Source: MGIIb-O3 sp046710875
GTDB taxonomy: Archaea > Thermoplasmatota > Poseidoniia > Poseidoniales > Thalassarchaeaceae
NCBI GenBank assembly: GCA_046710875.1
Contig: JBKEHQ010000028.1
Span: forward strand, 1-15,891
Length of the DNA: 15,891 nucleotides
Direction of reading: 5' to 3'
In this document: positions 6,148-12,687 of the stretch, piece by piece
How positions within the stretch are numbered: position 1 is the first letter of the stretch
Layout: each line of letters begins with the position of its first letter
Made by a program: the position numbers and the translations under genes
The notes under the pieces: model-generated
What the model was told of the DNA's origin: nothing
Databases searched by the model: none
Seen by the model: only the letters and a program-made list of their open reading frames with translations

Positions 6148-8829
6148 TCACTCTTCTTCAGAATCAATCAATTCAGCCGGTAATCTTGCTGTAAATATTA
6201 TACTATCCTTAAATCCTGATTTAGTTGGATTTCTTAATTCCATTATTCTCGTACCCTTTGATTTCTTGCCCTTACTTTCCTTGGTCTGACTCGCACTAAG
6301 TCTAATCATCATTCCTTTTTTTGTTAATAAGAATATATTATCTCTGAGGTCTGGGATATGAGTGGCACTAATTATGGCATCCTTCTCATCTACATGCATT
6401 GTGTATACTCCCTTAGCGCCCGGTCGGGTTTTCCTATAACCATCAGTTTTAAACATCAAATCTCCAGTATTATTATCCCTTTTATGATTGCCCTCAATGT
6501 CCAAAGCAGCTATCTTTTCAGAAGTTCCTAGTCTACTTCTTTTCGCCATTCCATTACGCGTAATTGTTAGTATTTGTGTATCGTAATCACCTGTCGCAAT
6601 CATACTCACAACATGCCCTCCATCTGCGCCTTTACGATTTCCAGTTTTAATCCCCCAAACTCCTGCAGAGACACGTCCAGATGCTCTTATATTCGAACAA
6701 GCAAATCTACTAGCAAATCCCGTACTAGAGATCATTACAATATCGCTATCGTCAGTTCCGCTCCTTACATTAACTAACTTATCACCTTCAAGTTTAAACC
6801 TTAATGCATATTTTCCATTTTTATTAATGCGTACATATTCTTCAAGTCTGGTTTTCTTTATTAGGCCTAAATGTGTGGCAAAAAGCAAATATTTACCTTC
6901 TGGATTTTCTATTAATTCTTTACTAAGTGGCATTATTGAAACGATATTTTCATCTTCTCGCAGACTCCCTAAAATATTTCTAATATGCCCTCCTTTTGAT
7001 AACCTTGATCCTAATGGAGTTTCCCATGCCTTTAATCCATATACTCTTCCTTGGTCTGTAAATATTAATAATCTGTCCTTGCTAAAACAAGTAATAATCA
7101 TCTGAGGAGTATCTTCTTCCTTTGTTATTACCCCCTTTAGTCCTTTTCCGCCTCTATTCTGAACTCTGAAATTTTCAGCAGGCATATGGCGAATATAATT
7201 ATCTTCTGAAAGTGTAATTGCAATCGCACGTTCCTCTATCAAATCTTCTCTATCCATTGATAGCGGCATAGGATCAATGTACGAGCGACGATCATCTCCA
7301 TGTTTCTCTACCATTTCACCTAATTCTTCTAAAAGTATCTTCAATCTACGCGCCCGAGATGTTATTATTTCATTCAAGTCTTCAATTTTAATTATTAAAT
7401 CTTCGAATTCTATCTTAACTTTATTGACATCTAATTGACTTAATTGGTACAACCTCCTCTCTGCGATTGCTTTAGATTGAAGTACTGTAAAATCAAAAGC
7501 ATCAATGCCATCTATCAAAATTTGTTCCCCTTGTAGTACTAATTCAAATTGCTCTCGACTTTTGCTTGCCTTCCCTATTGCAACGACATCATCAATTCTT
7601 TCTTGTGCTTTTACAAGTCCATCAAGCACGTGGGCTCTAGCTTCAGCCTTATTGACCTCAAATTGCGCTCTGCGTTCAATCACATTTTCTCTATGTGACA
7701 CATAAGTATGCAAAATAACTGGTAATGTAAGTAATACCGGGCGACCATCTAGAATTCCCATCATATTTGCAGAATATGATTCTTGTAGCCTACTAGATTT
7801 GAATAACTGATTCAATACTGCATATGGGTCAGCATTATTTTTTACTTCAATCAATACTCTAATTCCTTCTTTTGAAGACTCATCTCTAATATCACGAATA
7901 CCTATTACGGAGCCACTACTTACTAGTCCTGCTATGTGTACAAGCATATCTGCCTTTTTTACCTGATATGGTATTTCGTGAACAATTATTCTCTTGCCTT
8001 TACTATCATCAATAACTTCACATTTGGAACGTACGTGAAATTTTCCCTTACCTGTTGCATACATATCATATATTCCATCTACGCCATGTATTCCTGCTCC
8101 AGTTGGAAAATCAGGTCCTTGTACATGTTCCATATATTCGTCTATTGTGATATTTGGCATTATTTTATTTTCTACTCCTTGCTCTATAATCCTCTCAACA
8201 TGTAAATTTACAGCCCCTGATACTTCATTTAAATTATGAGGGGGCATTCTTGTTGCCATTCCTACTGCAATTCCATCACTCCCATTCAATAATAAGTTTG
8301 GTAAACGAGAGGGGAGGACTGTGGGCTCATTTTCAGAGTCATCAAAATTAGGTTGAAAATCAACAGTGTTTTTTTCAATATCTTCAAGCATATGTTTGGA
8401 AATTTTGTCTAACCGACTTTCTGTATATCTCATTGCTGCAGGAGGATCTCCATCTATTGATCCAAAGTTCCCTTGACCATCGATAAGTGGGTATCTTAAT
8501 GAAAAATCTTGAGCCATCCTAACCATTGTATCGTAAATAGATTGATCTCCATGTGGATGATATTTCCCCATAACATTTCCAACTGATCGTGCTGATTTAC
8601 TAAATTTCTTTTCTGAAGTATGACCGCCTTCATACATCCCATATAGGACTCTTCTATGGACAGGTTTTAGTCCATCTCTGGCATCTGGTAATGCACGTCC
8701 GATTATCACAGACATTGCATAATTGATGTATGAAGTCTTCATTTCTTTATTGAGCGGATGATTTAATATATTTCCATCAGAGATCTTTTCATCTTCTTCT
8801 ATTACTTCTTCAATATCTTCAGATGTCAA
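6148..8829 (-). CDS. gyrA: DNA gyrase subunit A
   Basis: GyrA is the DNA-cleaving subunit of the heterotetrameric type IIA topoisomerase that introduces negative supercoils using ATP. In 893 residues the catalytic tyrosine is Y135 in AAMRYTES, preceded by RSVGNVMGKYHPHGD (81-95). The C-terminal DNA-wrapping domain carries a GyrA box, QNRGGKG (557-563), and beta-pinwheel repeats such as SRLSKGGH. This favours gyrase over topoisomerase IV. At the position of E. coli S83 there is Gln (Q96); D87 is kept (D100). An acidic N-terminal extension (EEVIEEDEK) precedes the conserved core. The start is TTG at 8829, supported by a full-strength ribosome site six bases upstream. The gene overlaps the gyrB end by 11 bp, so the subunits are coupled. 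Archaeal gyrases are generally held to be of bacterial origin. Confidence 0.96.
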   Translation of the reverse strand: MTSEDIEEVIEEDEKISDGNILNHPLNKEMKTSYINYAMSVIIGRALPDARDGLKPVHRRVLYGMYEGGHTSEKKFSKSARSVGNVMGKYHPHGDQSIYDTMVRMAQDFSLRYPLIDGQGNFGSIDGDPPAAMRYTESRLDKISKHMLEDIEKNTVDFQPNFDDSENEPTVLPSRLPNLLLNGSDGIAVGMATRMPPHNLNEVSGAVNLHVERIIEQGVENKIMPNITIDEYMEHVQGPDFPTGAGIHGVDGIYDMYATGKGKFHVRSKCEVIDDSKGKRIIVHEIPYQVKKADMLVHIAGLVSSGSVIGIRDIRDESSKEGIRVLIEVKNNADPYAVLNQLFKSSRLQESYSANMMGILDGRPVLLTLPVILHTYVSHRENVIERRAQFEVNKAEARAHVLDGLVKAQERIDDVVAIGKASKSREQFELVLQGEQILIDGIDAFDFTVLQSKAIAERRLYQLSQLDVNKVKIEFEDLIIKIEDLNEIITSRARRLKILLEELGEMVEKHGDDRRSYIDPMPLSMDREDLIEERAIAITLSEDNYIRHMPAENFRVQNRGGKGLKGVITKEEDTPQMIITCFSKDRLLIFTDQGRVYGLKAWETPLGSRLSKGGHIRNILGSLREDENIVSIMPLSKELIENPEGKYLLFATHLGLIKKTRLEEYVRINKNGKYALRFKLEGDKLVNVRSGTDDSDIVMISSTGFASRFACSNIRASGRVSAGVWGIKTGNRKGADGGHVVSMIATGDYDTQILTITRNGMAKRSRLGTSEKIAALDIEGNHKRDNNTGDLMFKTDGYRKTRPGAKGVYTMHVDEKDAIISATHIPDLRDNIFLLTKKGMMIRLSASQTKESKGKKSKGTRIMELRNPTKSGFKDSIIFTARLPAELIDSEEE

Positions 8830-10816
8830 GGTTGGTCACCTCCTTAGCATGTTTTTCAATAAATTTTCTTCTATCAGGAACATCCTCGCCCATCAATATT
8901 TCAAACATTCTATCGGTCTCTTCTGCATCGTTGACTGTGACTTTTAACATTGTACGAGCTTCCGGATCCATGGTTGTTGACCATAACTGTTCTGGATTCA
9001 TTTCTCCCAGTCCCTTATATCTCTGAACACCAATTTTTGCATTGGGATTATCTCCTTGTAATTCAATCATCACCTTATCTCTTTCTTCATCAGAAAATAC
9101 GTATTTACTAATCCTTCCCTTTGATAATTGATATAATGGGGGTTGAGCAATATATACGTAACCTTCCTGTATCGCCGGCCTCATAAATCTCCATAAAAAT
9201 GTTAACATCAAAGTTCTAATGTGTGCTCCGTCAATATCTGCGTCACACATTAATATAATTTTTGAATATCTTAATTTAGTTGTATCAAATAATCCTTCTT
9301 GAACTTCTTCTCCTGGTGGTGTATTGCCTACTCCTGCTCCAAATGCCCTTATCATAGTTTGAATCTCATTATTCTCATATACTTTGACCAAATTATTCAT
9401 CTGCCTTTCAACATTTAATATCTTTCCTCTCAATGGTAAAATTGCTTGAATTCTTCTATCTCTACCTGTTTTGGCAGACCCTCCTGCAGAGTCTCCTTCA
9501 ACTAGATAAATTTCACATTCAGAAGGATCCCTAGATTGACAATCAGCTAACTTTCCTGGTAGGCCACCTCCTTCTAAGACTCCTTTTCGCCTTGTTAAAT
9601 CTCTTGCTTTTCTTGCAGCTTCTCTGGCTTTAGATGCTAAAAGTGCCTTATCTACGATGGACTTAGCAATTGAGGGATTTTCTTCAAAAAATTCTCCAAG
9701 TTTTTCATAAACAACAGTTTCTACTATACTTGTCACTTCGCTGCTTACTAGTTTGTCTTTAGTTTGCGATGAAAATGAAGGATCTGGATGTTTGACACTT
9801 ACTATTGCTGCTAAACCTTCTCGAACATCTTCGCCTGACAGGCCATCTCCCTTGAGTAAATTCTTTTTCTTAGCGTAGTTATTTACACATTTAGTCAAGG
9901 CACCTCTCAATCCAGACATGTGGGTCCCACCATCTCTATTACGAATTATATTTGTATAGCAAAGAATAGTTTCACTGAATGCATCAGACCATTGTAAAGC
10001 CAGGTCTATTGTTACAGGCCCCTTTTCAATTTCTCTTTCTCCAAAAATTTCTATGACATCTTCATGCATAACTTCTCTCCTTGAATTAAGCTGCTTTACG
10101 AACTCACTTAATCCTCCTTCATAGTGGTGTTTACTGACATGTTCATCCTCTCCTCTTTTATCAGTTATTACAATCTCTAGTCCAGCATTGAGAAATGAAG
10201 TTTCCTTCATCCTAGTATCTATCTGATCAAATTCAAAATCTGTTATATGAGTAAAAATAGATAAATCTGGTTTAAATGATATTTCAGTTCCTGTATCATC
10301 ACATTTGCCAATTTCTTTGAGAGGGTTTACCGGCACTCCAGCTTCATACCTTTGGTGATAAATTATTCCTCCTCTATGAATTGTCATTTCCATCCATTCT
10401 GAAACCGCATTAACTGCAGATACTCCTACTCCATGCAATCCGCCTGAAACTTTATATGAGCTGTTATCGAACTTTCCTCCTGCATGCAATTTAGTCATTA
10501 TTACTTCAGCAGCAGATATTCCATATTCTTTATGTATTCCTGTTGGAATGCCTCTTCCATAATCCCTGACTGTCAATGTCCCATCCAGATTTATTGTAAC
10601 TTCAATTAAGTCACTGTGGCCGCCAAGATGTTCATCTACAGAATTATCTACTACTTCCCAAATACAATGATGCAAAGCAGTTCCATCATGGGGGTCTCCA
10701 AGGTACATCCCCGGGCGCTTTCTAACTGCCTCCAATCCCTCTAGGACCTGTATACTCTCTGCATCATATTCATTATTGATTATTACTTCTTCAAGTTTTT
10801 TATTTTCATCCGACAT
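8819..10816 (-). CDS. gyrB: DNA gyrase subunit B
   Basis: GyrB supplies ATPase and metal-binding functions to gyrase. Counting from ATG, the 665 residues show a GHKL ATPase domain: EVVDNSVDE (54-62, catalytic Glu and Mg-binding Asn), RDYGRGIP (84-91), HAGGKFD (111-117), GGLHGVG (125-131) and the transducer lysine in QTKDK (351-355). The TOPRIM domain follows with EGDSAGGSAK (440-449), PLRGKILNVE (461-470) and DADIDG (525-530), then the C-terminal QRYKGLGEMNPEQL. Length is that of the compact gyrB type, without the large E. coli insertion. The ATG at 10816 is preferred over an in-frame TTG at 10825, since the protein then begins MSDENKK; neither has a strong ribosome site. The gene is first of the gyrB-gyrA pair and diverges from aroD. 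A perfect inverted repeat lies just before its start. Confidence 0.96.
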   Translation of the reverse strand: MSDENKKLEEVIINNEYDAESIQVLEGLEAVRKRPGMYLGDPHDGTALHHCIWEVVDNSVDEHLGGHSDLIEVTINLDGTLTVRDYGRGIPTGIHKEYGISAAEVIMTKLHAGGKFDNSSYKVSGGLHGVGVSAVNAVSEWMEMTIHRGGIIYHQRYEAGVPVNPLKEIGKCDDTGTEISFKPDLSIFTHITDFEFDQIDTRMKETSFLNAGLEIVITDKRGEDEHVSKHHYEGGLSEFVKQLNSRREVMHEDVIEIFGEREIEKGPVTIDLALQWSDAFSETILCYTNIIRNRDGGTHMSGLRGALTKCVNNYAKKKNLLKGDGLSGEDVREGLAAIVSVKHPDPSFSSQTKDKLVSSEVTSIVETVVYEKLGEFFEENPSIAKSIVDKALLASKAREAARKARDLTRRKGVLEGGGLPGKLADCQSRDPSECEIYLVEGDSAGGSAKTGRDRRIQAILPLRGKILNVERQMNNLVKVYENNEIQTMIRAFGAGVGNTPPGEEVQEGLFDTTKLRYSKIILMCDADIDGAHIRTLMLTFLWRFMRPAIQEGYVYIAQPPLYQLSKGRISKYVFSDEERDKVMIELQGDNPNAKIGVQRYKGLGEMNPEQLWSTTMDPEARTMLKVTVNDAEETDRMFEILMGEDVPDRRKFIEKHAKEVTNLDI
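8836..8843 (-). promoter_or_regulatory. Strong Shine-Dalgarno site of gyrA inside gyrB
   Basis: GGAGGTGA (in the longer match AAGGAGGTGACC, 8834-8845) lies on the minus strand six bases before the TTG at 8829. It overlaps the last gyrB codons, which encode KEVTNLDI. It is the best ribosome site in the window and decides the non-ATG start. Confidence 0.85.
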
Positions 10817-10836
10817 GGTAACCAACTCATCTTTTT

Positions 10837-10860
10837 GAGGGTTCCCTAAAGGGAACCCTC
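10837..10860. promoter_or_regulatory. Perfect 10-bp inverted repeat before gyrB
   Basis: The arms gagggttccc (10837-10846) and gggaaccctc (10851-10860) are exact reverse complements around a TAAA loop. The element lies 21 bp before the gyrB ATG at 10816, in a region otherwise very AT-rich, so GC-rich perfect symmetry stands out. It could be a dimeric-regulator operator or a stable hairpin in the gyrB leader. It is not followed by a T-run in the gyrB direction and no gene ends here, so a terminator is unlikely. Confidence 0.7.
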
Positions 10861-10885
10861 TTTGATAACATTTTATCTAGTGCAA

Positions 10886-10903
10886 AGGGGTTATTCAACC
10901 CTT
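10886..10903. promoter_or_regulatory. Second, weaker hairpin in the gyrB-aroD intergenic region
   Basis: Arms aggggtt and aaccctt pair around the loop attc, with one G-T wobble. The gggtt/aaccc core is shared with the stronger inverted repeat 26 bp away. This suggests either two related binding sites or two stem-loops in one leader. The symmetry is short and could be chance. Confidence 0.35.
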
Positions 10904-10984
10904 GTGATGGTTGTACTAAAAACTGTTATTTTGTGTGTTTTTTTAAGAATATCAGATTAATTTGAAAACTATTGTCCACACGAC

Positions 10985-10994
10985 ATAATTAAAC
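10985..10994 (+). promoter_or_regulatory. TATA-like box of aroD, predicting a leaderless transcript
   Basis: ataattaaac is centred about 29 bp before the aroD ATG at 11019. Archaeal transcription usually starts about 25-27 bp after the box centre, so the message would begin at or next to the start codon. No Shine-Dalgarno sequence precedes the ATG (ggcttacagt), which agrees with a leaderless message. Confidence 0.45.
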
Positions 10995-11018
10995 AGAAAA
11001 GTTGATTCGGCTTACAGT

Positions 11019-11831
11019 ATGGATATGCCACTGGTCTGTGTTTCTCTTCAGGGTTGCACAGTTAGTGATGTGCTGAAAGATGCAGCTAGTGCTACTGCAA
11101 TCGGTGCAGATTTAGTTGAAGTAAGGCTAGATAAATTGTGGACAACAAAACAAGAAATACCTGTTAAAGAGGAAGAAAATAAGGATTCCAAATTTAATAA
11201 ATTAAATGCTAATAACAATAATTTTGTATTTTTGCCAAAACCATTAGAATCACTCGACCTTCCATCAGTACTTGTTTCGCTAAAACAGGGGATTGTTTTG
11301 CCAGTAATATTAACCTGTAGGCCAGTTAATGAAGGAGGATATTTTCCAGGTAATGAGGAAGAACGTATTGATGTCTTGAGAAAAGCTATCGAAAGCGGAG
11401 TAAGTTGGATTGATTTAGAACTAGATATAGATGAGCATAATAGAAATATTTTAGTAACGCTTGCTCAAAAAATGGGTACTAAAATAATAGCATCATCTCA
11501 TGTTTTAGATCAATCACCAAGCTCTTCTGAAATTATTCAAGATATTAAAGATAACAAAGAATCTGGTGATGTGCTTAAGATATGTTATTCTACTTCTGGT
11601 AGAAATGATGGAATTAATTTATTCGAAGCCGCATGGGAATTGAAAAATTCAGAAATAAATACTTCAATTATGGGATTGGGTCAATCTGGAGATTGGACTC
11701 GCATACATTCACCTATTTTGGGGCAAGCCATAGTTTACTCAACCATGGAAAATGGATGGCATCTTGCTCAGAAAGGAATGATTAATACTGCAGATTTAAA
11801 AAATGCTTGGGAAATGTTAAATTATCAATGA
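11019..11831 (+). CDS. aroD: 3-dehydroquinate dehydratase, type I
   Basis: This cytoplasmic shikimate-pathway enzyme dehydrates 3-dehydroquinate through a Schiff base. The type I active site is readable in 270 residues: EVRLD (E34, R36), LTCRPVNEGG (R101, E105), the general-base histidine in SSHVLD (H161), the Schiff-base lysine in DVLKICYS (K187), R228 in GDWTRIHS, and Q251 in HLAQKG. It is longer than the usual 220-250 residues because of a low-complexity insertion rich in Lys, Asn and Glu at about 44-70, between the first and second substrate motifs. The arginine loop reads GQSGDWTRIHS where many relatives have GxxGxxSR. The ATG has a TATA-like box at leaderless distance. The gene is divergent from gyrB and ends one base from a convergent gene. 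It is not clustered with aroA, which lies about 6 kb away on the other strand. Confidence 0.93.
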   Translation: MDMPLVCVSLQGCTVSDVLKDAASATAIGADLVEVRLDKLWTTKQEIPVKEEENKDSKFNKLNANNNNFVFLPKPLESLDLPSVLVSLKQGIVLPVILTCRPVNEGGYFPGNEEERIDVLRKAIESGVSWIDLELDIDEHNRNILVTLAQKMGTKIIASSHVLDQSPSSSEIIQDIKDNKESGDVLKICYSTSGRNDGINLFEAAWELKNSEINTSIMGLGQSGDWTRIHSPILGQAIVYSTMENGWHLAQKGMINTADLKNAWEMLNYQ

Positions 11832-11832
11832 A

Positions 11833-12687
11833 TCAAATTTTATTTTCCTCTAATAGTGGGATATTTTGTAAATTTTTTGACTTATTATTTTTAGCTCCAT
11901 TTTTATATGCTACATGTAGAATAATAGGCACTATTATGCATGAAATTGGCAATGCACCAATTGCTAAATATGCTGTAAAAATAGGTATCGCCATTCGCTT
12001 TTCAACTTCAACTATTATCTCCGCATCAATATTATTCCCTGCAGCCGCAGAGTCGCTCAAACGACTATTGTCAAACCCGTCTAAGACTAAATAATACTCT
12101 ATTTTCTCATTTCCACCTAATATCGAAGACCATGAAGATCCAGAGGAATCTATCCCGACTGAAAATTCTCTATATTCAATATTTTCATACGCATGAACGT
12201 CCCTAAATGGTAACCAAGTAATCATATCTCTCCATTCTACTGGAATATTGTCAAATATATCTTCATTATCTATCCAATCATAACTTCTGGACAGATATTC
12301 AGCCTTGTAAATATCCCAATTACTCCCAGTCATTAGATATATGTCCCCAGTTGCAATTGTGGATTCCTCTAATGAAGATGGATTAAAAGAAATACAAAAA
12401 TTATATCTATATCCTGCGATTAATTCCATGCTTATTGCAGTGGAACTACCATTTTCAATTATGACTTCATGTGAAAATCCTTGAATCAAAGGCTCTAGAT
12501 CATATGTTCCAAAATCATATTCTAAGTCATGTGTCATTATGGATTGAGATATATCCCAAGTATTAGTTGAAGGTGCAGTACAAGAGTTAGCAGCTGCGGC
12601 ATTAATGGAGCTTATGTTTAATCCAACAATTAGGATTGGTAGGATGAATACTAAATTAATTATAAGGGATAATATTTTTTTTCTCAC
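11833..12687 (-). CDS. Secreted, C-terminally membrane-anchored protein, unknown function
   Basis: This 284-residue protein is not assigned to a family. A signal peptide is evident: MRKK, a hydrophobic core at about 5-23, and an alanine-rich likely cleavage region (SSINAAAANS, 26-35). The mature part, about 35-230, looks extracellular and beta-rich, with Cys36 and Cys98 and many Asp, Ser and Tyr residues. A single transmembrane helix at about 233-260 is followed by a short basic then mixed tail (YKNGAKNNKSKN). The start is GTG at 12687, overlapping the stop of the upstream PKD protein as GTGA. A GAGG eight bases upstream, inside the last codons of that gene, supports it. Tight coupling suggests both products work together at the cell surface. 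Its stop is one base from the convergent aroD stop. Confidence 0.75.
   Translation of the reverse strand: MRKKILSLIINLVFILPILIVGLNISSINAAAANSCTAPSTNTWDISQSIMTHDLEYDFGTYDLEPLIQGFSHEVIIENGSSTAISMELIAGYRYNFCISFNPSSLEESTIATGDIYLMTGSNWDIYKAEYLSRSYDWIDNEDIFDNIPVEWRDMITWLPFRDVHAYENIEYREFSVGIDSSGSSWSSILGGNEKIEYYLVLDGFDNSRLSDSAAAGNNIDAEIIVEVEKRMAIPIFTAYLAIGALPISCIIVPIILHVAYKNGAKNNKSKNLQNIPLLEENKI

Noticed and set aside
6574..8205. Several plus-strand open frames of 60-90 codons inside gyrA
   Set aside because: They are antisense to a gene with intact, well-conserved motifs throughout.
10823..10825. TTG start for gyrB
   Set aside because: It has no proper ribosome site; the ATG three codons later is the simpler choice. 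The evidence is not strong either way.
10837..10860. Intrinsic terminator
   Set aside because: No gene ends next to it on either strand, and in the gyrB direction it is followed by AAAAAGATG rather than a T-run.
11807..12094. 95-codon plus-strand open frame after aroD
   Set aside because: It overlaps the aroD end and lies antisense to the surface protein gene, whose signal peptide and helix are convincing. It has no ribosome site or promoter of its own.
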